Shown here in pieces: positions 34,124 to 45,411 of a DNA stretch of 64,000 bases. Position numbers and translations under genes: made by a program. Numbering within the stretch: the first letter of the stretch is position 1; each line of letters starts with the position of its first letter. The notes beneath the pieces were generated by a model that saw only the letters and a program-made list of their open reading frames with translations, was not told where the DNA came from and ran no database searches. The stretch comes from CAMLFJ01 sp035524955 (GTDB lineage: Bacteria > Methylomirabilota > Methylomirabilia > Rokubacteriales > CSP1-6), in assembly GCA_035524955.1 (NCBI GenBank), contig DATLFG010000042.1, positions 62,001 through 126,000 of the forward strand. Reading direction: 5' to 3'.

Positions 34124-35782
34124 GTGAGCGAGGTAACGATCGTGGCATCGGTCGCATTCGTCTCGGCACTCGTGGGTGTCGGGTGGTACACGCCTCGCTT
34201 TGGGCTCGGAGCCCGGAATCAAGATGGGCGCATCCAGCCGGCTACCGGAAGAGCGCTGGCGTTCGCTTGCTGCGTGGCCCTCGCCACCGCGATCATGGCC
34301 TGGCGTTATGTGGGCTTTCAGTCCAGCGACGACGGCCACTACCTGGCGGCGGCGCTGGGCTGGCTCGAGCATTTCCCTTACGTGGGGGGCGCGCACCGGA
34401 CGTTGCGTCACACGATTGCGTTGCCCGTCGCGGCGACGGTCGGGCTGTTCGGCCTGAAGGAGCTCGCGGTGAGCCTGTCCGGCATTCTGTACTTCCTGGG
34501 CCTCGTCGCCGTGAACACCTTCTGGGCGTCGCGCTTCATCGGGCTCCTGCCCGCCTTCACCGGGACGCTTCTGATGGTCACCGCGCCCGGGTTCGTCGTG
34601 ACCGCCACCTACCTGAACGCCGACCTCGTCGAGTTGTTCTACATTTCGGCTGCGTTCTGGGCCTTCGTGTACTCGATCGAAAACCCGGACAAGCGGTGGC
34701 CGCTGGTTCTGGCCGGGGTGGCGGCCGCCCTGGGCATCTTGACCCGCGAGACGGCGGCCGCCTTCGCCCTCTTCCTGGGGCTCCTCTTCCTGTTCCACCC
34801 GATGATGCCCCGGAAGAACTATTTCACCATTGCGGCGGGGGCGCTCGCCGTGCTGGGTGCCGAGTGGGCATATCTCACGGCAATGACCGGCAACCCTCTG
34901 TACCGAATCGGCGTCGTCGAGCACCACGACGTCATCAGCCGGGCGGCCGAGCTTGCGCGGACCCTCGAGCGAGGAGCCCTGATCGATGCGGAAGGCACCG
35001 TGTCGGTCAGCGTCTGGCTCGATCCGATCCTCAGTCTCTTCGTGACCCAGAAGTACGGCTTGCTCTTCTGGGCCGCGATTCCCGCCGCCGTCCTGCTGCT
35101 CAAGGATCGGGCCACCGCGCCCAGATCCTCGCGGGTGCTCCGGCTGATATCGAGCTTCGCCCTCGTCTGGTACGCCTTCATCGTCCTGAACCCGAAGCTG
35201 TACCTCGTGCCCCGGTATCTGGTTGTGACCGCCTCCTTCATGAGCCTGCTCGTGGGCTGGTGGCTGACCATGCAGTGGCAGGCGGGCCGGCGCGCCCTCA
35301 CGGCCGCGCTTGCCGGCGTCCTGGTCGGGGTGAATCTGCTCGGGTTGAGCGTGGCAATCGTCAATCCGCGCTTTGCCGAGCGCGAGCTCGTGCGGGTCGT
35401 GACCGCGCATCCGGGCGAGACGATCTACACCGATCCGGGCACCAAGCGCCGTGCGGAGTTCTTCCTGCGCTTCCAGGGGTTGGATGAGCGGACCGTCTCG
35501 TCCGGAATGCCACCCGCCCACGCGCTCGTCCTCTACAACGAAGAGTCGATGGCCCGCTGCGCGCGCACGGTCCGCTGCCTGGAGGCTCTCACCGGCTATG
35601 CGCCGAAGAGCAACTGGCAAGAGATTGCTCGAATCGACCCGCCCCGCAGCCTGGCCGCGGAGGTGGTCGAGGTGCAGCCCCTGCAGGGGCTGCTGCCGCG
35701 AGACGTGCTGCGCAAGATCACGCAGCCGGTGACCCCCGTCGTCCTGTACCGCGTCCCGAGCTCCGGGGACGGTAGGAGCTAG
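34124..35782 (+). CDS. Membrane GT-C family glycosyltransferase (GT39/ArnT-like)
   Basis: The protein has 552 residues from a GTG at 34124 with GAGGGG upstream; an ATG at 34076 in frame is possible but has no ribosome site. It has about ten to eleven hydrophobic segments. The first extracytoplasmic loop has the acidic motif VGFQSSDDGHYLAAALGWLE, typical of polyprenyl-phosphate-sugar-dependent GT-C enzymes, and a second loop contains the TRETAAAF segment. It probably transfers a sugar from a lipid-linked donor onto a glycan or protein on the outer face of the inner membrane. The next gene, six bp downstream, is a GT2 enzyme that could make the lipid-linked donor. Confidence 0.78.
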   Translation: MSEVTIVASVAFVSALVGVGWYTPRFGLGARNQDGRIQPATGRALAFACCVALATAIMAWRYVGFQSSDDGHYLAAALGWLEHFPYVGGAHRTLRHTIALPVAATVGLFGLKELAVSLSGILYFLGLVAVNTFWASRFIGLLPAFTGTLLMVTAPGFVVTATYLNADLVELFYISAAFWAFVYSIENPDKRWPLVLAGVAAALGILTRETAAAFALFLGLLFLFHPMMPRKNYFTIAAGALAVLGAEWAYLTAMTGNPLYRIGVVEHHDVISRAAELARTLERGALIDAEGTVSVSVWLDPILSLFVTQKYGLLFWAAIPAAVLLLKDRATAPRSSRVLRLISSFALVWYAFIVLNPKLYLVPRYLVVTASFMSLLVGWWLTMQWQAGRRALTAALAGVLVGVNLLGLSVAIVNPRFAERELVRVVTAHPGETIYTDPGTKRRAEFFLRFQGLDERTVSSGMPPAHALVLYNEESMARCARTVRCLEALTGYAPKSNWQEIARIDPPRSLAAEVVEVQPLQGLLPRDVLRKITQPVTPVVLYRVPSSGDGRS

Positions 35783-35788
35783 ATCAGA

Positions 35789-36844
35789 ATGGCAGACCGT
35801 ATCGAGCCACAGCCTGACGCCGCCGAGCCGTACCGGATCGCGGTGCTGGTGCCGTGCTACAACGAGGAAGCCGCCGTCGGCGCGGTGGTGAGGGATTTTC
35901 GCGCCGCCCTGCCCGAGGCGACGATCTACGTCTACGACAATAACTCGAGGGACTGCACGGTCGACGTCGCGCGGGCCGCCGGCGCGATCGTGCGCCATGA
36001 GCCCTTGCCGGGCAAGGGCAACGTCGTGAGACGAATGTTTGCCGACGTCGAGGCAGACATCTATGTCCTGGTGGACGGTGACGCGACCTATCATGCGGCC
36101 AGCGCTCCGGTCATGATCGACAAGCTCATCACCGAGCAGCTCGACATGGTGGTCGGGTGCCGGGTCGGTTCGGACAGCCGAGCCTACCGGGCCGGCCACC
36201 GGCTCGGCAATGCGCTGTTCACGGGCTCCGTGGCCAAGCTGTTCGGCAACCGCTTCACCGATATCCTGTCTGGCTACCGAGTGTTCTCACGCCGATTCGT
36301 CAGGTCGTTCCCCGCGCTGGCCCAGGGATTCGAGATCGAGACCGAGCTTTGCGTGCACGCGCTCGAGCTGCGTATGCCAATCGGCGAGATCAATACACAC
36401 TACGGGGCGCGGCCCGAGGGCTCGCAGAGCAAGCTGTCCACGTTCCGCGACGGCTTTCGTATTCTGGTCATGATCCTTGCTCTCTTCAAGAACGAGCGGC
36501 CGCTGCAATACTTCAGCATCGCCTTCGCCCTGCTGGCGAGTGTGTCGCTGGTGCTGGCCGCTCCCCTCGTCCAGACGTATCTGGAGAGCGGCCTCGTGCC
36601 GCGATTCCCGACCGCGCTCCTCGCCACCGGTATCATGCTCCTGGCCTTCCTGAGTCTCACGTGCGGAGTCATCCTCGATACCGTGACCCACGGACGCCGC
36701 GAGATGAAGCGGCTCGCGTACCTCTCGATCCCGGGACCCCGGCCCGGGAACCTGGGGGATGATTCCTCGGGGTTCCGGGTCGCCGACACGCTCCCCGCTG
36801 ATCGCGCGGGGATCGGTGAGCCCGAGCGCTCGCAAATGATCTAG
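35789..36844 (+). CDS. GT2 glycosyltransferase, dolichol-phosphate-mannose-synthase type, with C-terminal TM segments
   Basis: The protein has 351 residues. The GT-A domain begins RIAVLVPCYNEEAAVGAVV and has the DNNSRDCTVDVA and VLVDGDATYHA motifs (DxD equivalent). Further conserved parts are LTEQLDMVVGCRVGSD-like spacing and SGYRVFSRRFVRSFP. Two hydrophobic helices near residues 245-265 and 280-305 anchor it. Such enzymes make polyprenyl-phosphate sugars in the cytoplasm. It is coupled to the GT-C gene upstream (6 bp apart), which suggests donor synthesis followed by transfer. The pair interrupts an otherwise minus-strand, origin-proximal gene order. Confidence 0.85.
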   Translation: MADRIEPQPDAAEPYRIAVLVPCYNEEAAVGAVVRDFRAALPEATIYVYDNNSRDCTVDVARAAGAIVRHEPLPGKGNVVRRMFADVEADIYVLVDGDATYHAASAPVMIDKLITEQLDMVVGCRVGSDSRAYRAGHRLGNALFTGSVAKLFGNRFTDILSGYRVFSRRFVRSFPALAQGFEIETELCVHALELRMPIGEINTHYGARPEGSQSKLSTFRDGFRILVMILALFKNERPLQYFSIAFALLASVSLVLAAPLVQTYLESGLVPRFPTALLATGIMLLAFLSLTCGVILDTVTHGRREMKRLAYLSIPGPRPGNLGDDSSGFRVADTLPADRAGIGEPERSQMI

Positions 36845-36906
36845 CGGGAGAGTCGACCCTTACCGCCGGGCGGGGTCAGAGCCTGCGCGCGGGCGACCGC
36901 GAGCGC

Positions 36907-37380
36907 CTACGCCCGCCGCGCCGCGAAGAAGTCGCGCAGGAGCGCCCCACACTCGGCCGTGCGCACGTCGGCGGTCACCGCGACCCGGTGATTGAGCCGG
37001 GGATCCTCCAGTAGACGATGGAGGCTTCGCACCGCGCCGGCCTTGGGATCGGCGGCGCCATAGACCAGGCGCACGATCCGGGCGTGCACGGCGGCGCCGC
37101 AGCACATCGCGCAGGGCTCGATCGTCACGTACAGGGTCGCGCCCTCGAGGCGATAGTTGCCAAGCGTGCGGGCCGCCGCCCGCATGGCCTCCACCTCCGC
37201 GTGAGCCGTGGGGTCCCGCCGGGCGATCGGGGCGTTGTGGCCCCGTGCGATGACCCGGCCGTCCAGGACGACCACCGCGCCGACCGGGACCTCTCCCGCC
37301 GCGTCGGCCCGGCGCGCCTCGGCCAAGGCGAGCCCCATGAACCGGTCGTCGTCGGTCTGCGCGGCCCCTTTCCCCATCAA
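36907..37380 (-). CDS. tadA: tRNA-specific adenosine deaminase TadA
   Basis: The protein has 157 residues. The zinc and catalytic motifs are HAEVEAM (His ligand and Glu acid) and PCAMCCGAAVHARI (two Cys ligands). The FMGLALAEARRA start and VPVGAVVVLDGRVIARGHN segment are family-typical. TadA deaminates A34 of tRNA-Arg(ACG) to inosine. The gene for that tRNA lies 243 bp upstream on the same strand. ATG codons at 37380 and 37377 are both possible starts. Confidence 0.95.
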   Translation of the reverse strand: MMGKGAAQTDDDRFMGLALAEARRADAAGEVPVGAVVVLDGRVIARGHNAPIARRDPTAHAEVEAMRAAARTLGNYRLEGATLYVTIEPCAMCCGAAVHARIVRLVYGAADPKAGAVRSLHRLLEDPRLNHRVAVTADVRTAECGALLRDFFAARRA

Positions 37381-37622
37381 CGAAGGACAGTACCGCCAGC
37401 CCGGCGGAGCGGCAAGCGCCGGGGGCTAGGGGGCCGGGCGAAGCTGCATGCGGTTGTCGAGAGGCGAACTGCCGACAGGCGACGGGCACTCACCCGTCCA
37501 GCCCAATCTCTCCCATGACTCGGCCGTCTGGTCGACCGAGCGGATGCGGGACGCCAAGAGGCCACTGCCCTGCGCAGCCGCGGGGGGCCGTCCGGGCGCC
37601 CCCTCGCAACTGCGCGTCGAAA

Positions 37623-37699
37623 TGGTGCGCCCTAGAGGAATCGAACCTCTGGCCTTCGGATTCGTAGTCCGACGCTCTATCCATCTGAGCTAAGGGCGC
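37623..37699 (-). tRNA. tRNA-Arg (anticodon ACG)
   Basis: This is a 77-nt cloverleaf with acceptor GCGCCCT and anticodon loop CTACGAA; A34 is the TadA substrate. The T arm contains GGTTCGATTCC and CCA is encoded. It lies just upstream of tadA. Confidence 0.96.
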
Positions 37700-37702
37700 G
37701 CA

Positions 37703-37796
37703 TGGCGGAGAGGCCGGGATTCGAACCCGGGACAGAGGTTTTGCCCCTGTAACCGCTTAGCAGGCGGCTGCCTTCGGCCGACTCGGCCACCTCTCC
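37703..37796 (-). tRNA. tRNA-Ser (anticodon GCT)
   Basis: This is a 94-nt class II tRNA with acceptor GGAGAGG, anticodon loop CTGCTAA and a long variable arm. Discriminator is G and CCA is encoded. It is 3 nt upstream of tRNA-Arg(ACG), so the two are probably cut from one transcript. Confidence 0.95.
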
Positions 37797-37934
37797 AAAC
37801 GTCAAGCCCACAGAGTATATGCCATTCGAGCCGCGCGGACTACCGGGAAGCTGGTGCTTCGGCTGGTCGTCACGCCGCACGAGGCCGGCGCGGCCACCGT
37901 CGAGCAGGCCGCGGGCCGCGGCCGAGATGGAGAA

Positions 37935-38024
37935 TGGCGGAGGGGGAGGGATTCGAACCCCCGATCCCTTGCGGGATTCCGGTTTTCAAGACCGGCGCCT
38001 TCAACCGGACTCGGCCACCCCTCC
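37935..38024 (-). tRNA. tRNA-Ser (anticodon TGA)
   Basis: This is a 90-nt class II tRNA with acceptor GGAGGGG, anticodon loop CTTGAAA and variable arm AATCCCGCAAGGGATC. Discriminator is G and CCA is encoded. Its 5' end is 12 nt after the serS stop codon, so co-transcription with the synthetase is likely. Confidence 0.96.
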
Positions 38025-38036
38025 GCGTCGAGCTGC

Positions 38037-39338
38037 CTAGCGTCCCGTCGTGGCCGGGCCGATGCGCTCGAGGCCGCCCATGTAGGGGCGGAGCGCGGCG
38101 GGCACCGTGACGGATCCGTCGGCCTCCTGATAGTTCTCCAGCACCGCGATCAGCGTGCGGCCCACCGCGAGCCCGGAGCCGTTGAGCGTGTGGCAGAGAT
38201 CCACCCGGCCGCCGCCCGCGGGACGGTACTTGATGTCGAGCCGGCGCGCCTGGTAGGCCTCGCAGTTCGAGCACGAGGAGATCTCGCGGTACTTGCCCTG
38301 CCCCGGCAGCCACACCTCGAGGTCGTAGGTCTTCGCGGAGTGGAAGCCCATGTCGCCGGTGCAGAGCGTCACCACGCGGTACGGCAGCTCGAGCCGCTGG
38401 AGCACCGCCTCTGCGCTCCGCACCATCGCCTCGAGCTCGTCATAGGACTGCCCGGGAACGGTCAGCTTCACCATCTCGACCTTGTCGAACTGGTGCTGCC
38501 GGATCATGCCCTTGGTGTCCTGCCCGTAGGTGCCGGCCTCGCGCCGGTAGCAGGGCGTGAGCGCGCAGTAGCGCCGCGGCAGCTCGGCCTCGGGCAGGAT
38601 CTCGCCTCCGTGCAGCGCGGTGAGCGCGACCTCCGCGGTCGGGATCAGGTAGAGCGTGCGACCGGCGTCCGGCTCCACCGTCTTGAACATCTGCTCCTCG
38701 AACTTGGGCAGCATCGCCACCCCGGTCATGGTCTCCGGGTTCACGAGATGCGGGACCCACACCTCGGTGAACCCGTGCTCGCGCGTGTGCAGGTCGAGCA
38801 TCAGCTGCGCGAGCGCGCGCCCGATCCGGGCGGCCGCGCCCCACATCACGGTGAAGCGCGCCTTGGCGATCTTGCTGGCGCGATCGAAATCGAGGATCCC
38901 GAGCGCCTCGCCGATCTCGAAGTGCTGCTTCGGCTCGAACCCGAACTGCCGCGGCGTCCCCCAGCGGCGCACCTCGACGTTGTCGTCCGCCGAGCGGCCC
39001 TCCGGCACGCTCGCGTGCGGAAGATTCGGGATCTCGAGCAGCAGCGTCTCCAGCCGCGCGTCGGTCTCCTTGATGAGGGCATCGAGCGCCTTGATGCGGT
39101 CGGAGACCTCGCGCATGCGCGCCATCGCGGCCTGCGGGTCCTCGCCGCGCCGCTTGGCCTGGCCGATGGCCTCGGAGGCGCGGTTGCGCTCGGCCTTCAG
39201 CTCCTCGGCATCGGTCACCAGGCGCCGGCGCTCGGTGTCCGCCGCGAGCACGGGCGCGAGCGACACGGAGGCGCCGCGCGTCGCCAGCGCGCCTTCCACC
39301 GCCGCGGGACCTTCTCGGATCAGCTTGATGTCGAGCAC
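38037..39338 (-). CDS. serS: Seryl-tRNA synthetase
   Basis: The protein has 433 residues from a GTG at 39338 ((M)LDIKLIREGPAAVEGALAT), the usual N-terminus; longer frames upstream run through the repeat and terminator. The N-terminal coiled-coil arm (~30-105) binds the long variable arm of tRNA-Ser. Class II motifs are present: TAEVALTALHGGEILPE, PCYRREAGTYGQDTKGMIR (motif 2) and NGSGLAVGRTLIAVLENYQ (motif 3). It charges tRNA-Ser in the cytoplasm. Two tRNA-Ser genes lie directly downstream and two more 4.7 kb further. Confidence 0.97.
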   Translation of the reverse strand: MLDIKLIREGPAAVEGALATRGASVSLAPVLAADTERRRLVTDAEELKAERNRASEAIGQAKRRGEDPQAAMARMREVSDRIKALDALIKETDARLETLLLEIPNLPHASVPEGRSADDNVEVRRWGTPRQFGFEPKQHFEIGEALGILDFDRASKIAKARFTVMWGAAARIGRALAQLMLDLHTREHGFTEVWVPHLVNPETMTGVAMLPKFEEQMFKTVEPDAGRTLYLIPTAEVALTALHGGEILPEAELPRRYCALTPCYRREAGTYGQDTKGMIRQHQFDKVEMVKLTVPGQSYDELEAMVRSAEAVLQRLELPYRVVTLCTGDMGFHSAKTYDLEVWLPGQGKYREISSCSNCEAYQARRLDIKYRPAGGGRVDLCHTLNGSGLAVGRTLIAVLENYQEADGSVTVPAALRPYMGGLERIGPATTGR

Positions 39339-39351
39339 CGCCTTGCCTCCG

Positions 39352-39388
39352 CCCCCCTCCCCCTCTCCCCTGAGCGGGAGAGGGAGAA
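39352..39388. repeat. GC-rich palindromic repeat, copy C
   Basis: This is a shorter, diverged copy of the elements at 20.6 and 25.6 kb: CCCTCCCCCTCTCCCC, then TGAG, then CGGGAGAGGGAGA. It lies in the leader of serS, 13 bp upstream of its GTG, and after the gyrA terminator. The palindrome could fold in the serS mRNA leader. Confidence 0.65.
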
Positions 39389-39397
39389 AACCATAAC

Positions 39398-39428
39398 AAA
39401 AAGGAGGCCGCAGCGGCGCGCGGCCTCC
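39398..39428 (-). terminator. Rho-independent terminator after gyrA
   Basis: Nine-bp perfect stem GGAGGCCGC/GCGGCCTCC (39403-39411 and 39420-39428) with an 8-nt loop is followed on the minus strand by TTTTTGTTATGG. It lies 31 bp past the gyrA stop and ends the dnaA-to-gyrA direction of transcription before serS. Confidence 0.85.
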
Positions 39429-39459
39429 GTCACCCCGTCCGACGCTCCGCCGGCGGGGC

Positions 39460-41904
<2,445 letters not shown>

Positions 41905-41920
41905 GGACCGGGTCCGTCTC

Positions 41921-44296
41921 CTAGATGTCGAGGTTGACCACGTCGAGCGCGTTCTTCTCGATGAACTCGCGGCGCGGCTCCACCGCATCGCCCATCAGCA
42001 CCGTGAACATCTCGTCGGCGCCGACCGCATCCTCCATGGTCACGCGCAGGAGGGTGCGGGTCTCCGGATTCATCGTCGTCTCCCAGAGCTGCTCGGGGTT
42101 CATCTCGCCGAGCCCCTTGTAGCGCTGGAGCGTGGCCCCGTCCTTGGCCTGCTCGAGGATCGTCCGCATCAGCCCGTCCAGGCTCTTCGTCTCGATCTCT
42201 TTCCCGGCCGCGTCCCCGATCGTGCACGGGCCCTTGTGCAGACCGGCGATCTCCGCATGCAGCTCGAAGAGCTGTACGTAGTCCGGAGACTTGAGCACGT
42301 CGACGCTGAACTGCGCGGTCTGGGGCCCCGCGATCTCCACCGTGGTCGTGTCGCCGTTGTCCGCGCCCACGAGGCGGGCCGACCAGCCCGGCAGCTCCGC
42401 GACCGCCTCGCTCACCGCCCCCGCGATCTCCGCGTCACCGACGCCGCGCTTGGTGGCCTTGAACTTCTTGCGCAGCAGGGCGTCCAGGATCGCACTCGGG
42501 ACGCCCCGGCGCACCAGCTTGGAGAACAGGGCCCGGAACTCGAGCACCCGCCTGAGCGATTCCATCAGGGCCTCACCCCGCAGGGGCGCCGCCTTGCCGG
42601 GAACCTTGATGCTCGCCTTCTCCACCCACTGCTCGAGCAGGAATTCCTCCATCTCCCGCTCGCTCATCAGGTACTTCTCGGCCCGGCCCTTCTTCACCTT
42701 GAACAACGGCGGCTGGGCGATGAACAGATGCCCCGCCTCGATCACCTGGACCATGTGCCGGAAGAAGAACGTGAGCAGCAGCGTGCGGATGTGGGCGCCG
42801 TCCACGTCGGCGTCCGTCATCAGGATCACCTTGTGGTAGCGTAGCTTGCTGACGTCGAACTCCTCGGGGCCGATCCCGGTGCCGAGCGCCGAGATCAGCA
42901 GCCGGATTTCATTGTGGGACAGGACCTTGTCGTAGCGCGCCTTCTCCGCGTTGATGATCTTGCCGCGCAGCGGGAGCACCGCCTGGGTCTTCCGGTCGCG
43001 CCCCTGTTTGGCCGAGCCGCCCGCGGAATCGCCCTCGACCAGGAAGATCTCGCGGAACTGGGGCTCGCGCTCCGAGCAGTCCGCGAGCTTGGCCGAGAGG
43101 CCCTCGTCGTCGCGGCCACCCTTGCGGGTCAGCTCGCGCGCCTTGCGCGCGGCCTCGCGGGCCTGGGCCGCGCGCACGCACTTGTCCGCGATCTTGCGCG
43201 CGGTGGTCGGGTCCTCCTCGAACACCTCGCCGAGCCGGTCGTTGACGATCTGCTGGACGAGCCCCTTGACGTCGGAGTTGCCGAGCTTGGCCTTCGTCTG
43301 GCCCTCGAACTGCGGATCCGGGATGCGCACCGAGACCACCGCGGTCAGGCCTTCGCGCACGTCGTCGCCGCTGACGTCGCCCTTGAAGGTCTTGAGGAAC
43401 CCGTTGGCCTTGGCGTAGTTGGAGATGGTCCCGGTCAGCGCGGCCCGGAACCCGGTGAGGTGCGTGCCGCCCTCGCGCGTGTTGATGTTGTTGGCGAAGG
43501 AGAACACGCTCTCCTGATAGCCGTCGTTGTACTGAAGCGCCACCTCCACCTCGATGTTGTCCTTCTTCCCCTCGAAGAAGAGCACCTTCGGGTGGATCGA
43601 CGTCTTGTTCTGGTTCAGGTGCTTGATGAACTCGATGATCCCGCCCTTGTAGAGGAAGGTGTGGCTCCGCCCGTCGCGCTCGTCCTCGATGACGATCTTG
43701 AGGCCCTTGTTGAGAAACGCCATCTCGCGCAAACGGTTCGAGAGCGTGTCGAAGGAGAACGTGGTCTCCTCGAAGATCTTCGCGTCCGGCTTGAAGCGCA
43801 CGATGGTGCCGTGCTTGGTGGTCTTCTCGCCCGCGGCCAGCTCGCCCTGCGGTGCTCCGTACTCGTAGCGCTGCGTCCACACCTTGCCCTGCCGCCGGAT
43901 CTCGATCTCGAGCCACTCCGATAGCGCGTTGACCACCGAGATGCCGACGCCGTGCAGGCCGCCCGAGACCTTGTAGGCGGAGTGCTCGAACTTGCCGCCC
44001 GCGTGGAGCACGGTGAGCACGACCTCCGCCGCTGGGCGGCCGCTCTCCTTGTGGATGTCGACCGGGATGCCGCGGCCGTTATCCCCCACCGAGCAGGACC
44101 CGTCCGAGTGCAGGATGACCTTGATGCTGTCACAGTAGCCGGCCAACGCCTCGTCGACCGAGTTGTCCACCGCCTCGTACACGAGATGGTGGAGCCCGTA
44201 GGCGCCGGTGTCGCCGATGTACATCGCCGGGCGCTTGCGGACTGCCTCGAGCCCCTCGAGAACCTTGATGTCGCTCGCGGTATACGTGTCGGCCAT
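41921..44296 (-). CDS. gyrB: DNA gyrase subunit B
   Basis: The protein has 791 residues from the ATG at 44296 (MADTYTASDIKVLEGLEAVR), which overlaps the recF stop by one base. It has the GHKL ATPase pocket (VDNSVDEALAGYCD, DNGRGIPVDIH, GLHGVGISVVNAL), the Toprim motif (LVEGDSAGGSAKQGRDRKTQ, VILMTDADVDGAHIRTLLL) and the C-terminal PQLWETTMNPETRTLLRV-like ending. At 791 residues it is the long form, with an insertion before the C-terminal domain. Forms gyrase with GyrA. Confidence 0.97.
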   Translation of the reverse strand: MADTYTASDIKVLEGLEAVRKRPAMYIGDTGAYGLHHLVYEAVDNSVDEALAGYCDSIKVILHSDGSCSVGDNGRGIPVDIHKESGRPAAEVVLTVLHAGGKFEHSAYKVSGGLHGVGISVVNALSEWLEIEIRRQGKVWTQRYEYGAPQGELAAGEKTTKHGTIVRFKPDAKIFEETTFSFDTLSNRLREMAFLNKGLKIVIEDERDGRSHTFLYKGGIIEFIKHLNQNKTSIHPKVLFFEGKKDNIEVEVALQYNDGYQESVFSFANNINTREGGTHLTGFRAALTGTISNYAKANGFLKTFKGDVSGDDVREGLTAVVSVRIPDPQFEGQTKAKLGNSDVKGLVQQIVNDRLGEVFEEDPTTARKIADKCVRAAQAREAARKARELTRKGGRDDEGLSAKLADCSEREPQFREIFLVEGDSAGGSAKQGRDRKTQAVLPLRGKIINAEKARYDKVLSHNEIRLLISALGTGIGPEEFDVSKLRYHKVILMTDADVDGAHIRTLLLTFFFRHMVQVIEAGHLFIAQPPLFKVKKGRAEKYLMSEREMEEFLLEQWVEKASIKVPGKAAPLRGEALMESLRRVLEFRALFSKLVRRGVPSAILDALLRKKFKATKRGVGDAEIAGAVSEAVAELPGWSARLVGADNGDTTTVEIAGPQTAQFSVDVLKSPDYVQLFELHAEIAGLHKGPCTIGDAAGKEIETKSLDGLMRTILEQAKDGATLQRYKGLGEMNPEQLWETTMNPETRTLLRVTMEDAVGADEMFTVLMGDAVEPRREFIEKNALDVVNLDI

Positions 44297-45387
44297 CAGG
44301 CAGCGCCTCGAACGGCGCTGAGCATCGGTTCGGTCACGCGGCCTCCCCTCACGTCCCACCAGGTCACCCGCCGGACGTCCGGCAGCGAGGCGTCGGCGGT
44401 GGTCAGGAACACCTGGCCCGCCGCCGAGACATGGTCCAGGACCCGCGCCTGCACGGCGGGGTCGAGCTCGGACAGCGCGTCGTCGAGCAGCAGCACCGGC
44501 GCGCTGCCGACCGCCCGCGCCACCGGCCCCACCTCGGCCAGGCGCAGGGTGAGCGCCATCAGCCGCTGCTGGCCGCGCGAGCCGTAGACCCGCAGATCCC
44601 GATCGTCCACCTCGATCAGCAGGTCATCGCGGTGCGGGCCGACCAGCGTCTGTCCCCGCCGCGCTTCCTCGGGAACCCGCGCCTCGAGCACGGCCAGGAA
44701 CTCGGCCTCGCCCGCCTCGGGACCGAGCGCCGCGCAGTACTGAAGCCTCACCGCGCCCGCGCCGGCCAGGGTGGGATAGAGCCCGCGTGCCTCCGCCTGG
44801 AGCGCCTCGACCGCGGCCCGCCGGCGGAGCATCAGCTCGAGGCCGACCCGCACGAGCTGCGCGTTCCACGGCGCGAGGGCGTTGCGGAGCGCCGGCCCGG
44901 CGAGGCCTCCCTGCAGGAGGCGGTTGCGGCGCGCCACGATCTGGCGATACCGGCCGAGGCCGCTCAGGTGGGCCGCGTAGAGCTTGCCCGCGAATCCGTC
45001 GATGAAGTTGCGGCGGGCGTGCGGCCCCTCGGTCAGGATGGCCAGATCCTGCCAGCCGAACCCGATGGCGCGAGCCCAGGGGCACCCTTCCCCGCCGACG
45101 CCCCAGCGCCCGTCGTCCCGCTGGACCACCGCGCGGCGGATGGCGCGCACCGTCTCCCCGCGGCGGATCTCCCCGCCGACGAGGGCGCTGGCCGCTCCCC
45201 AGCCGAGCATGTCGGCCGCCTTGGCCCCGCGGAACGAGCGTCCAACCAGGAGGACGCCGAGCCCTTCGAGCAGGTTGGTCTTGCCTTGGGCGTTCGGCCC
45301 CGCGAGGACGTTCAGGTGGGGCGCCGGCGTGAGCGAGAGGGTTCGATAGTTGCGAAAATCGGACAGTTCTACCCTGTCAATTTCCAA
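44296..45387 (-). CDS. recF: RecF recombination mediator
   Basis: The protein has 363 residues with an ABC-type ATPase fold. The start MEIDRVELSDFRNYRTLSLT is family-typical, Walker A is GPNAQGKTNLLEGLG, the signature region is YGSRGQQRLMALTLRLAEVG and Walker B is VLLLDDALSELDPAV. It acts with RecO and RecR on gapped DNA. It lies 24 bp after dnaN in the conserved dnaA-dnaN-recF-gyrB order. Confidence 0.96.
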   Translation of the reverse strand: MEIDRVELSDFRNYRTLSLTPAPHLNVLAGPNAQGKTNLLEGLGVLLVGRSFRGAKAADMLGWGAASALVGGEIRRGETVRAIRRAVVQRDDGRWGVGGEGCPWARAIGFGWQDLAILTEGPHARRNFIDGFAGKLYAAHLSGLGRYRQIVARRNRLLQGGLAGPALRNALAPWNAQLVRVGLELMLRRRAAVEALQAEARGLYPTLAGAGAVRLQYCAALGPEAGEAEFLAVLEARVPEEARRGQTLVGPHRDDLLIEVDDRDLRVYGSRGQQRLMALTLRLAEVGPVARAVGSAPVLLLDDALSELDPAVQARVLDHVSAAGQVFLTTADASLPDVRRVTWWDVRGGRVTEPMLSAVRGAA

Positions 45388-45411
45388 CGATTTTCGCTCC
45401 CATGAGAGCCG

